This document shows, piece by piece, positions 51,916 through 63,689 of a stretch of DNA of 64,000 bases. Numbering within the stretch: the first letter of the stretch is position 1; each line of letters begins with the position of its first letter. Where the stretch lies: NCBI GenBank assembly GCA_013397845.1, contig VZTG01006785.1, positions 677,732-741,731 on the forward strand. Reading direction: 5' to 3'. The notes under the pieces are model-generated. The model worked only from the letters and a program-made list of their open reading frames with translations. It searched no databases and was not told the origin of the DNA. Source of the DNA: Melanocharis versteri (lineage: Eukaryota; Chordata; Aves; Passeriformes; Melanocharitidae). The position numbers were made by a program, and so were the translations under genes.

Positions 51916-52734
51916 CAACTGATATGAGTGAAAGCCATTAGCAATTCTTCTGCTCCAGAAATTTTCCAGTTCACTCCAGACAGCTCCAGCTCTGCAAAAG
52001 CCACCTATATCAGCTTGCACCCTATGCAAAAGTAAAGCTGGACTTGCGTCATTTCTGCGGTATTGGCCCATGGTAACAGCCTCAGACAACTGGCTGGGTT
52101 ACAGAAAATTACCCAGAACATAGAGCTGTATTAGCTATAAACTTACACTGTTCAAATAAACAGTGAAGTAAAGGGTGCTAAAGATCATTTTAAGGGACTG
52201 GTGGAAAGAAAATTAGTAGGTTGTCTCAAGTTCACATTTAATTCCTCCTAATTAACTTAGAGTATGTCTAGTGGCCTTACTCCAAGAGGACAGATACTGT
52301 GTTTATTTATAAAACAATGTATATGTGTTATATTTCTTAAATTGTGTTAAGAATCTTTAGTTACTAAAGAAGCAGGGCTTAACCATTACAGCTTGTGTTT
52401 GCCAGTAGGGAGGAGGGGAATGATATTAAAAATACGCATCAATGCTGCTATGTTCAATTTTACCAAAGACTACTAAACCCTGGATGTAGAGTTAAGCATC
52501 ATTAGAATCTATGCTTCAGATGTGACAGATTGCTAATGTTTCTGATCTTACTTCATTTACCTACTGGGATTGCACTGCACCTTGCAATCTGAAAACTATT
52601 CTATAGGAAAGCAAGCATCTACAACACTCTCGTTTATCTGTACTCAGCTTAATTATTTGACAGAGCATGAATAGTTTGATTAGGTTTGTTTCATTTGGGT
52701 TTTATATTGTATTTGATTATCTGTGCTGCTCCAG

Positions 52735-52993
52735 TACAAAGGATGCCGCCTCAACGTCTTCCTTGTCCTCGTTTTCCAGTGCTTTACCACGAGGAGGAGC
52801 TGTGGAGAGCCTTGTGACGAGATCGAAAACTCCTGGGAAATTTATCTTTGAATACACCCGCAGCAAGCCTTTGCTCCCGAGTCGGCCACTACCGGTACCA
52901 GTATTTCAGACAACTGCTTACAGCAACTCTTATGATCAGGATAAAGCACTAGACTCTTCTCCTCTGAAATCATCTAATGTGACTTCTATTTAA
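52735..52993 (+). CDS. Candidate 3'-terminal coding exon of an unidentified gene
   Basis: After a splice acceptor 'gctgctccag|TACAAAGG' (exon from 52,735, acceptor phase 2) the frame runs 85 codons to TAA at 52,991-52,993. The peptide is Ser/Thr/Pro-rich, with TRSKTPGKFIFEYTRSKP followed by a proline-rich LPSRPLPVPVF and the C-terminus SSNVTSI. It looks like a disordered cytoplasmic tail, with a PxxP-type SH3-ligand stretch. Support for real coding: about ten CpGs in 200 bp within CpG-poor DNA, ordinary codon use, and an AATAAA 30 bp after the stop. A second acceptor, 'tcgttttccag' ending at 52,779, would begin the exon 45 bp later in the same phase. No upstream exon was found, so its gene, if real, extends to the left with large introns. 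I do not recognise the family; a fossil exon is also possible. Confidence 0.4.
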
Positions 52994-53022
52994 AAAAAAA
53001 CAAACAACAATTTTAGGTCATT

Positions 53023-53028
53023 AATAAA
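53023..53028 (+). terminator. Polyadenylation signal AATAAA after the candidate terminal exon
   Basis: Canonical AATAAA 30 bp after the stop of the 52,735-52,993 frame, followed by a T-rich segment ('tatttttcctagctttt'). It would give a very short 3' UTR. AATAAA is frequent by chance in AT-rich DNA, so the weight is small unless the exon is confirmed. Confidence 0.25.
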
Positions 53029-56000
53029 TAGATTTAGCTATTTTTCCTAGCTTTTACTCTTTCTCTCAAATGTAGGATGAGTGGAACTAACTATTAATGC
53101 CGAGATTCCACCATAGTCACACGTGTGTGCATGCAAAGGTCCCTTCTGTATGGGAAGTGGGATTTTTTCCCAAGCAGGAAAGTCTACCAGAAGCTGAAAT
53201 CTATATTTGAACTGGCTGAGTTCTCTCCAGAGAAGAAGGAAAAAATGAATTAGCATATATTACACTCTGGTGTCTTCTAAAAATTTAGTGTACACATTAC
53301 TTACAAATCCCAAGGGAGAAATTAGTAAAGAATTTCATTTGAAGCCTATAGAATTTTATGTTATTTCCTGCTCAATTTTACAGCAGCTTTACTATTTAGT
53401 TATTGAGATGTAAAACACCAACAGCATACTGTGAACATGCTCTTCAAAGCAATAGTCATGACAAGTATTTTACAAGCCAACTATGCTCTGAAATGTTTTA
53501 ACTTTTACTCTTAACCCAGATTAATGGTACATTTCTTTATTAAGCAGAAAAGGATGAGAAAATTGCCACAATTTTTTCACCTGTTAACAGGAATTATATA
53601 TATATATATATAAAGTAATGCCACTATATCCTTCTTCTCTTCATTCTATTTCTATGTTTCATGATTTAGCCTTCTCTTTCATAGAATGAGATACTTCAGT
53701 CATTTCCTGATATTTCTTCTCTCCCTACCTTTTGTATCATTCTCTTTTTTCCAATATATAAGCAGTAGAAATCATCTCACTCTTCATGTCTGATCATCTT
53801 TCTGCTTCTCTGCTGCATGCTGCTGTCTACTATCATGACAACTGGTGCCATTGACTGGTATGATCTGGAAACCTACTTGCTAGGAATTAGAAATTAGCTT
53901 GGTACAATTCCATTGCACGCTTCTTTAGGATTGCATTTAACTTTGCAAAAGAAATTCCTATTTCCAAACTTAACATGTTCAAATATATCATTCCAGGATA
54001 TTCAGTCAAAAATGAAATCTTATTTTAATCGCAAGAACGTTACAATTTTGCTTTCACTGATATAACAAACAGGATAAATGGGAGCACTGAGATGTTCTAC
54101 TAACAGCTTTCATCACTGAAAGCAATTAATCACCATCATTGCTGACGATTTCTAGGCCATCATAGGAATTGGAGCCATACATAAAAAAGCTGCTGTCATG
54201 ACCATAAGTGCATACATCAGGTATTCTCTCCATAAACTAACACTCTATTTTCTTTGTGTACTGCCAAAACACATCTAAAATCAACAACAGACATATCTAG
54301 AGTCTTCAAAGATAAACCAGTTCAAATCTTCTGAGAAGCAAACTACGGCTCTGCACCTTCCAAGTAATTAATGTTTTAATGTTAAGGGAAATATCTGCAA
54401 AGTACACTCCACACATGACTGAAAGCACTGGACAGTTAAAGGGTATTCATTGCATACTGGAGGAAGAGGACCATTATTCTTTCCTCAACCGAGCATTTCC
54501 ACCAAGACAGAGAGAATAAAATTCTACTGACTTACTGCAACAACACAAAATTCTTTGTCAGGCACAGTTTTCCCCTTTAAGCATGAGGCAACACTTGTGG
54601 GTCATGGTGCTTATAGCACTGTTGGGATGCACAGATTAAGTGCACGCGTGCAGGAAGGAGGCATCATGTTTTTCAATAAACTTTACCTTGTTGTTTAAGA
54701 AACAATTTTACTTATTGGTACAAAATGGGTGCCATTAGACTGAAGGATGATAACAACTTCTACTCTTGGCTATGCTAAATCCATTTTAAGCAGCTTGGGT
54801 TTCTCTTTTGAGCAGAAACAGTCTTGACTTTCATTTCAGCTATAATTCAAGGCCATTTACTGGTTATGCTCATGTTCTCTCCATGGGAAGTACAGGGCCC
54901 CAGGACTGCCCCAGTTCGTTCTGTAGTGAAGACAGAGCCCCAGTTCTCACTTCATTCATAGTCATAAGATTCCTGATTTCCTTAGTGGTGATTCCATGCA
55001 ACAGAAATGGAAAATGCCGTGGTCTCCATTACAGCAACATGATTTAAACATTTTCTCTGTAAGCTTAACAGCTAGGGACTTGCATGAAAACCAAAACATT
55101 CTAAAATCTAATTGGGAAAAGGCATTTCTATAAACACTCTCCTCTAAGAAAAGCATCTGAGCTATGTAGATTAACCTGCCTTAGGTAAATATTGAATGAA
55201 ATTATTTAAAGCAACTAGTAACACAGGAGCAAGTCTGAGGTTGGGTTGGTGAGGAGTGGAGGAGAGGCAGGAGAATATAGACTAAGGGTGTAAATTGAGA
55301 AAAGGAAATAAGAGGTAGAAAAGAAAAACCTACAGGAAGAAAAGAGATCATTTACTTAAGAAAAAACAAGGGACTCTAGACTTTAAATATCAGAATTGCA
55401 AAATTTTGACCAAGTATAATAAATAAGTTCTTACTTAAATTGACTCTCAAGTTACAGGACTCCTTGAGAGGTATATGGGGGTGTGGGGGTGTGTGTGATT
55501 TCCCTTAGGAAAGTACTCCTATTATTCTAATGATTAATAGATTCCTTTATATGACCTGCTTATCAATCCAATTTAAAACAAAGATTATAACTTTAAAACA
55601 AATTAAATAAATCAGTCAGGTTAGTTTCACATAATTTCAAAGTAATATACCTCTAGTATCAAAGCATCTAGGTAGCAGGTTTACTTCCTTAACCTCATAA
55701 GATTCATATGATATAGAGGCATTTTGATCCAATCCATACAGATATGGACAAAGATGCAAAGAGTCAGCTCTGTTTTAATTGCTATTGAGCACAAAACGAA
55801 TGTTATCACAGAATAATTACAGCTCAGTACCTTAGCATATCTATTAAAAATAGAATGGACATCATATAAAATTTTCTAGACTGAATTCATCTGACTTTTT
55901 ATCATCCAGTCATTCAATATCATGATATCCTTATGCACATCTTTGCCATTTGTCTGTATCGTTCCTTCTGTGTTCCTACTGTTCCTATTCCATCAAGAGT

Positions 56001-56043
56001 TGTTAGGCCAGTGGATGAGGAAAGAGCAGTGCATTAAATATAT
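53029..56043. other. Noncoding stretch, possibly 3' UTR in part
   Basis: AT-rich with no exon seen. It holds a (TA)9 tract at 53,595-53,612 and a G/T-rich patch at about 55,474-55,498. If the candidate exon at 52,735 uses a distal polyadenylation site, some of this would be 3' UTR. Confidence 0.45.
53595..53612. repeat. (TA)9 microsatellite
   Basis: Nine uninterrupted TA units, self-complementary and likely to be length-variable. Confidence 0.9.
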
Positions 56044-56300
56044 CGTCCTGGTTTCATCTGGGATAATGTTGATTTTCTTCCTTGGAACTGGCATGGTGCT
56101 GTGGTTTGGATTGAGGTTGAGACAAATTTTGATAACACACTGATGTTTGTTGCTAAGTAGTGCTTACCATAAGTTAAGGACTTTTCAGTTTCCAATGTTC
56201 CACTAGGGAGGAGGTGCACAAGAATCTGGGAGGAAGCATGGGCAGGACAGCTGACCTGAGGTGGCCAAAGGGATATTCCATACCACAGACATCATGCTGA

Positions 56301-56310
56301 GTATATAAAC
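56301..56310 (+). promoter_or_regulatory. TATA box of the solo LTR promoter
   Basis: 'gtatataaac' sits where the LTR family carries its U3 TATA box, about 330 bp before the 3' end of the LTR. It appears intact. Whether it is active is unknown. Confidence 0.6.
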
Positions 56311-56432
56311 TGGGGAGAATTGTCCAGGAGAGGCCGATCACTGCTTGGGGCTGGGTATTGGTCAGTGGGTGGTGAGCAAATGTGTTCTGCGCTGGTTCTT
56401 GGCTTTTACCTCTCTTTTTGCTTTCTCTCTTA

Positions 56433-56486
56433 CCATCATCATCATCATCATCATCGTCATCATCATCATTATCATCATTATTATTA
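56433..56486. repeat. (ATC)n / (CAT)n trinucleotide microsatellite inside the LTR
   Basis: About 54 bp of CAT/ATC units drifting to ATT at the right. Related LTR copies carry an A/T-rich trinucleotide stretch in the same place, so this is an expansion of an existing R/U5-region tract rather than a new insertion. Confidence 0.9.
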
Positions 56487-56631
56487 ACTTCAGTTATTAA
56501 GCTGTTCTTACCTCAGCCTGAGGGTTTTACCTTTTTTTTAATTCTCCTTGCCATCCCATCAGTCTCTGTGTGTGTATGCTGAGTGAGAGGCTGTGTATTA
56601 CCTAGATGCCAGCTGCAGTTAAACCAAGACA

Positions 56632-59600
56632 TACATACTGACTAAAATTGACCACAATTTCAAAACTAAACTTGCCTTAAAGCAGAGGCAATGCAAATAA
56701 GAATTACAAAGGAAAAATATCATGTATTAGGGTAGCTTTCAAGAACAGCATCAACACCCCACAAAATCACTAGCTCAAATTTAAAGAGGAATCACTTGCC
56801 TCTGACACCTTAGTTGTGCAAGCAGTTCAAGCAAAGCTCCTGACATGGACCTACACCATACCCTTGTCAACAGATTTATGGTGGCCTGGAGTCTGCTAGG
56901 TCATCCAAGACCTGGGCTGCGGGAGGAAATGAATTAGCAAGACCCGGTCTCCAAATTACACTCGGTACAAGCAGAACGCCCTGCTGCACGTAACTCCAAC
57001 CCAACTGTGATTTACTGCTAAAACTTCTTTGCTGACTCCGGTCACTAAGATGAAGTAAAGAAGGAACTAAGTATTACTAAACATAGTGATGCAGTCCAAA
57101 TGTAAATGTTTCAGCAATCATGCCATCTCAAAGAGTGGCTGTGCTCTGAGCTGTGTCAGCTCCACTATTTTTGTGGAGAGGGTAAATCAAAATGGGAAAC
57201 TGGTCCAGCTAATGGGTTTTCTTGTGTGGGTTATTTTTTAACTGCACCAGTTCTCTGATCTGGTTCACTGAATGCCCACACAAATACTGGTGTCAGCACT
57301 GCACAGTTGGCTGTGCAAGGGTGGTCACAAACGAGCAGGAGTGGAGAATGCTGCTGCTTACAATACATCAAGGCCCAGAGAATCTCACATATCAGAAAAA
57401 TGTTTACTACAACAATTGTTTGATAGAGGACAAAGCTTGTGATGCAGTCTTTTGCTTACTGGATCCATTAATAGTTTCACTTTCTTCTGTCAACAGAAAA
57501 AATGTGTAAGGATTTAATATCTTCCCCTAGCTCTCTGTCAAGTTTCATTTTAACATGCTAATTGATGCAGATCACTGTCACTCTATAATATGCTTCCTAG
57601 AGGAGCCGGGTAACAGTCCCATTTATACCTACTTATAGGTATATTGCTTCCTGCAAAATAAAACATTCTAGCAATATAAACAGCCCAAGATGGAAAGCAT
57701 ACCAAATCCCTCAAGGCTATGACAGAAACCAAAACAAATCCCCCAGAGGCAGTGCATTAATGCTTTAATGTCATAAGCTGACCTAACTGCTGCTGAAAGA
57801 AGCAATTCCACTGCCTGTCAGGCCCCTTCACATCTCCCTCCTTGGCACCAGCATGAGTGTGCATTCATCTGTGTGATGAAAAGGGTAAGGTGTTTGATCT
57901 GGGTCACAATTAACCTTCATTCATTTACTTACTTGGGTTTTGCCTGGTTAATTGTAACTCAGATCAATTCCCTGAACTGGGTCAATGCACGGCCATGAAA
58001 ACAGCCCTGTCAGCAGAAAACAAGGCATGGGAGTGAGCTGGGAGGGACTGAGGAAAATAGAAAAACTGCTCCATTCAGTAGTGTGTTTGCTTATTCTGGC
58101 TTAAACTTTAAACTGTGAAATGATGGCCCAAAATACATTTTTTTTATTTCAAGTGAAAGCACAAAAATAGGAGTGCCAGTTCCTTGGCAAAAGGGCCTGA
58201 TGAGCCCACAGCCAACACCTGCATGATCTAAGGGCTCAGGAAACTAAAAGGGACTCCAGTTTAAGAAAATTTCCATTCCTTTAATTAACAACAATTCTGC
58301 CATTTGTTGATTCATATGTAAAATAAGACTCCTGTAACTCATCTCCCGATTGAATTCCAGGCAATAATGTTTGTTTATCAGGTGCTTTTAGTGTGAAAAA
58401 CCAGTGGAACCCAACATATCACTTTAGATGCATTCAAACAGGATTTTCTCATTTCCTGCATTTGCAGATTATTTTTAATGGATATCTTGCCAAAGTACTG
58501 ACAAATGAGATATGATATGTAACCTCTCACAAATAGTTGTAGCACTTCAGAACAGGAGGATGAGAATGTACACATTCCACAGATTATTGTGAATAGGGGT
58601 TGCAAATCTTCAACATATAAGAAAACATACAGGTCTTTCAAAAGCTAAATACACAGATTTGCTGGTTACCATGTAAAGCTCCACAAAATATCTTTGAGAT
58701 TGCTTTTCATGTTATTTCCTAAAAAAATAATTATTTGCAATTGCACTTTTGTTTCTGTTCTGGTTAAACATCTTTAGAATAAAATTCCTATGCAGCTTAA
58801 ATGTTCATTCAATGAACCAAGCAAGCTGATGAGGAAAGCGTAGCAATTTCTGAACATCAATGCACTGGTTAGAGAGAGAGGCCTCAAAACAAGATTGCCA
58901 AGTAGTTGTTTTAAACCTGAAACTGTGACTCGTAAGAGTGGCTAAGTGCTGGTGATAAGAAGCACAAAAGTTGTTATGATGATGACTACAGAGTAAACAG
59001 CCTTCTCCTGTGCCTGAATACTGTAAGTAAATAGTGGATGACCAAAATAAATAGGAATCTGCCCACGCTGTACCTACGGAAAATTGTACTAGACTCTGCA
59101 CAACACAGGCACCTCCTGCAACTGTATTGTAAAGGGGTCAGAAAGACTGTACGGTGAAATTCTGGAAGAAAATATTGAGAGACATTACAGCACACAGAGA
59201 GAAGAACTAAGCAATAAAAATACAATGTGACAGATAACTTTATGGCACACTTGAGGCAAGTCCTTCAATAGCAGGGCAGTGCCTAACTAATACAGTAGTT
59301 TCCAGACAGGAGGCTTAGCCCCTCAGATATTCCTTTGTGAAAATATTTCAGTGAGGTAGGCCTAAACTTATACTCCAGTACATAGGATCTTAGTAAAAAT
59401 TATATGTATTGTCCAACCTTACTGAATGCTAAGAGTTTTGGAAAGATTCATAATTCAAGATAGAAGGGGTTATATCTTTATTAGATGAAGATAATCTGCA
59501 GCTAGATGGGATACCTTAATTTACATTCATGGTAAAAGAACTGCAATGGTTTGGAGTAACAGGGATGTTTTTGGATGGAAAATTAGCACTAAATGTGAGA

Positions 59601-62600
59601 AGACAGAGACAGCTCAAGACATGCACCAGGTGGTCAGTGGAGGTGACTACTGAGAATTGTGGACCAAGAACTTGGTATTTCAGATCCAAAGTAAGCACAA
59701 TGCTGCAAAAAGGCTGTTCCTCCAGAATCAGTGATTGCATAAGAATGAACCAGGAATCCCGCCAAGAAAAGTGGAGTACAATTTATTACCTCCTGATTAA
59801 GTCCCATGTTTATATTTCTCTGTTGGTAAAAAACTCTGCTTAAGTAAATAGGTCCAAGTCTAATTCCTTCTTGAGTGTCAGGAATTGAGCATACCTTTCA
59901 TGCTGAGGAAAAAACAGGGCCCACATAAACAGGAGGTTCTAAAGCCAGGCTTACAAAGACATCAGTGATTAATGCCCTTTGCTAATATTGTAGTTTTCTA
60001 CCCTGTAGCAGCAAAACTATGAAAACCCCTCTCCCACAAGTCTGAAACAGGTCGTCATCATCAATGCAAAAACCATGCTAATATCATCACAAAGTAATTC
60101 TTGCAGGATTTATTGCACTGGTTTTCAAGGGGAAAACCATTTGTCATGGAAATCAAGTTCTGAATAACAAAGTACACAAAACATCCGCTTTCTGGATAAA
60201 CATTTCCATCAAAGACAGAACAGCTGCCCTGTAATGGTAAAGAATTGCATATATTCAACTCCCTAATACTGAGTTCAGTCCAGGAACATTACAAAAAGCA
60301 TATTTTATAAAATCTACAGGAAAAACAATCAAACACCCAACACAAAGACTACATGAATTATTGCAAAGATGCAAGAATTATCATCACAGAAAAAAAAAAA
60401 AGGATGATTATGCTGGTCAGACTGTAGAATATTGCACAACTGAAGAAGAAGAAAGTGGTGATGCAAATTCCTTGAAGGAACTGGTGAAACAAATGATACA
60501 GTAATCACTTCAGTGTATCAAAATCAGCTTTGATTGTGTCAGCACCGTTCCTCCCCTCCACCACAAAGTTACGCAAAACACTTCTTGTTCAGGCTTATAG
60601 CAGCACATCAGAGAACCTGCAATTAGGCTGAAACACATAGCACGTAAGTACAGATGACAACAGGCAATCATTCTGCAAACAAAACATCAGGATCTGGTGG
60701 TCTGAAAACTTAGTGCATGATTTGGTGTTTCATAATAAGGGCCCATTGTTTTCTCTAGCATACCCGTACCTCATATTTATTATGACAGGAGAGAGCTGGT
60801 AAAAAGCAACTGTGCCCATGTATAAAGGGACAAAACAAAAGGGGATAACATTGAGCCACACTGAAAGCTGTGAGGTTTGTGACCTTGCTCCCCCAAGATC
60901 ACACTTCCAGGAATAAGAATACATCGCAAAGAAGAAAGAGTTAAAAACAAGCTGAGAAAACAAACCATATTGCACATGTAAGGAAAAGATAACACCACCT
61001 ATAGGGTAGAAAGAGGTTTGTGATGAGCTATTCATAAAATGGAGCGGTTATGTTTTAGCTCACCTGAGCAGTCAGATGAATGCTAGGAAGTCGAGAGAAG
61101 ACAAGAGAAGAAAAAAGAGAAAAGAAAAAAGGAAGGAGGACACCTGGAGATACAGGTTTCTACAGACAGACACACACAGCAAATTGCACTCTTGTAGACA
61201 CAACACATGGATTGAGATCTGTATCTTAGAGAGGTGATGAGAAAAAGAAGTCGCTGAGGTTATGATTTCTCTGTGCCCCTCTCTGTAAGCACTGAATACT
61301 GTTGGTGTCTGTATATAATTCTATAGCATACAATCCATCTTTGAATGCAAAGATGCCTTTTTGCAGTCTTCATGCAAAACTGAAAAATGTTTATGCATTC
61401 TCAGAAGTTCCAGTGTGACTATATTAAAAAGGCTGGCCTATGTAAAGTGACATACATTCAGCATAAAGAAATTAAGCAAAATTAAGCTTCTCGACAGTAG
61501 CACAAAATGTGGAGATGAACTAAAGGAAAGAAAATGAGAATTTTACCCAAGGATAAAAGTGCAGCCAGGAAAAAAATCTTCATCTTACCATTAATAATAA
61601 AGTGCCAGAGAGGGCATTGCCATGAGGGACTTGTTTGTCAAACAATAAATCTGAAGCAACTTACTAAATGAGTCCTCTAGGGAGCCCTCTCTAGATTCAT
61701 TACTTTAGTGCTAACAATACAACTACAGTAAACTTTCAATTGATATTCATTACATTACATTTCAGTAGTGATTTTTCTGGCCTTTACAAATAACAAGACT
61801 AAAATTGTTGTGTTCATAAGGTTTTGGTTAAAAAAAAAAGTGTTCCTATAACTCGACAAAACAAATGCTAGCATTTTAGAGCCAAATTCTCCTCTTATTC
61901 ACAGATTTAGCCTTGTTCCTATACCTCAGAGTAAAACTTTGCCCACGGTTTGTCTTTATATGTTCAAAAGACTGTCTGTAACAAGTTACGTACTTGTAAG
62001 CCATGAGTTTTGCTTGATTAGGGGAAAATAAGGGTATAGATCAACAAGAGCATTTACTACAACACCTTCAGGAGAGTGCTTTAAAGTCTCCTGCAAATGT
62101 GAAATAATTTCACATCACAGTCTAGTGTAGCAGAGATGAAAATTGCTACTGAGAGGCTAAAACACAAATAAATACCTGCTTTAAGTAGGTCTGCTAGAAC
62201 TGCAAACCAGTAAAGGCTGTGTCTGAAATTGAGAAATACTAGGTTTTTGGATCTGTAATTATGAGTAAATGTCAAGGTGTATCAAGTTCAAAGAAGAACA
62301 CCCATACTTGAAACCCAAGGCTATGTTACAAAAAGTCAGCTACATGTGATTTGACCCAGGTCACACATCATGGCCTTCACAATATGAGGGGAAAAAACCA
62401 TGCCATGCTGATTGTTAGTCTCTAACAGTTACGTACTATTTGGAAAACTGTATTCCAACATTTAAGGAAGGAGAACCCTGCAGGTCATTAGCAGCTTCAA
62501 AATATTTACCCTTGAGGAGAGTCTTAAATGCATTTAATTTTGGGGAGGAGGGGGGAACCCCCAGGACTAAAAGGTGATTTTATTTGCTGTATTTTGAAAG

Positions 62601-63213
62601 GAAATTAACAGAGCTGAGTATCTGAATTGTGAGGATCTTCAGAGCACCTAAGCAAACACAGAAACATCTTTCACAGAGCAGGTAACACTGGCAAGGGAAA
62701 ATTAAATGTACCTTCAGGAGCTGAAGATGAAAGAGCAAAACCTGAGCAATAAATCGTGATATCTTTTAAGTCAGATGGGGCAGACACTAGTGTTTATTCT
62801 GCTCTTACACAGTGCCAATGCCACTGAGGTACAGACACCATGCCAACCAGCAGCCTGCCAGGTGATTTGTGTGTACAAACAACAACACAAACATTTTAGG
62901 ACCTACCTAAATAGAAAGTTAGTACAATTAATGGCCCTAATTAATGACGCAACACTCACTACAAGCTGCTTTTGGGGGGACTGAGACAAGTCTATGACTT
63001 TTGCACATGAAAGGGTTCTGGTTTCATGTCAATTCGTTTTCCATTGACTGCTCCAGTGACCTTGGCCGCCCACCAGGTTTGCACCACAGCTGGCTCCATT
63101 TCTGACCCTGCAGAATCTGCAGCTTGCAGAACTCCCTGGTCTTCTTGTTACCCTTGCTGTGCGTGAGTTTAGGGTCCTAAACAGCTCCTAAAGCACCTTG
63201 AGAGACTCACAAG
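56632..63213. other. Noncoding stretch upstream of the CpG-island gene
   Basis: AT-rich and mostly CpG-poor. A modest CpG-retaining patch lies at about 56,920-57,050. There is an A12 run at 60,390-60,401 and a purine tract at 61,093-61,140. Short frames, including a hydrophobic-start 69-codon frame at 62,775, lack supporting context. No known repeat until the CR1 at 63,214. Confidence 0.5.
61093..61140. repeat. Purine-rich (GA/A) tract
   Basis: Nearly 50 bp of almost only A and G on the + strand ('gagaagaaaaaagagaaaag' and neighbours). Low-complexity sequence. Confidence 0.75.
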
Positions 63214-63684
63214 TTGAAGGGATCAGATGGGATTTTTCCAAGGGTACCGAGGGAGCTGGCTCACTAAGATGTTCTCCATCATTTATTATCAGTACTGAGG
63301 GAGCTGGAGGTGTTTAGCCTGGAGAAGAGGAGACTTGAGGGTGACCTTATCCCTCTCTACAACTGCCTGAAAGGAGGCTGAAGCCAGGTGGGATTGGCCT
63401 CTTCTCCCAGGCAACAGCGACAGAATGAGAGGACGTAGCCTCAAGCTGCACTAGGGGAGGTTCAGTTTGGACATGACGAAGAACTTCTTCACGGAAAAAG
63501 TTGTTAAACATTGGAATGGGCTGTCCAGGGAGGTGGTGGCGTCACCACCCCTGGAGGCATTCAAGAAACAAGTGCACGAAGCCCAACGAGCTCACTCGAT
63601 GCCACGGTCTGGCTGACAAGGTGGTGTTGGGGTCATAGGATGGACTCGGTGATCTCAGAGGCCTTTTCCCACCTATATGAGTCC
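63214..63684 (+). mobile_element. CR1 LINE with internal deletion, abutting a CpG-island promoter
   Basis: The left part ('gatcagatgggatttttcca', 'accgagggagctggctcac', 'ttctccatcatttattatca') is CR1 ORF2 sequence lying upstream of the RT YRLVSL block. At about 63,291-63,311 it jumps directly to the CR1 3' region, 'gagggagctggaggtgttta' then 'gcctggagaagaggagactt'. It then follows the 3' part through 'gggaggttcagtttggacat', 'gaacttcttcacgg', 'aacattggaatgggctgtcc' and 'gatggactcggtgatctcag' to 'cacctatatgagtcc'. The word 'gagggagctgg' is present on both sides of the junction, suggesting a microhomology-mediated deletion of most of ORF2. This copy is of a different CR1 subtype from those at 4759 and 51,655. 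Confidence 0.88.
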
Positions 63685-63689
63685 ACAAT

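Larger units (their letters stand above)
56044..56631 (+). mobile_element. Solo LTR of an avian endogenous retrovirus (sense)
   Basis: Same family as the element at 24,211, here in sense orientation. It begins 'cgtcctggtttcatctggga' (terminal TG decayed to CG), passes 'ttgttgctaagtagtgctta', 'ggatattccataccaca' and a TATA box 'gtatataaac' at 56,301-56,310, then the '(g)gtcagtgggtggtgagca' block, an (ATC)n tract, 'tattaagctgttcttacctcagcc' and the end 'agttaaaccaagaca'. Flanking 5-mers are 'tatat' (56,039-56,043) and 'tacat' (56,632-56,636): one mismatch, consistent with a 5-bp target duplication. There is no internal retroviral sequence on either side. In principle it could act as a promoter or enhancer for + strand transcription. 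Confidence 0.9.

Noticed and set aside
56382..56582. 66-codon frame with poly-Ser
   Set aside because: Translation of the (ATC)n tract inside the solo LTR.
62775..62984. 69-codon frame starting MGQTLVFILLLHSANA, signal-peptide-like
   Set aside because: A single hydrophobic start is common by chance. There is no promoter, no splice sites, and the rest of the peptide lacks any family signature.
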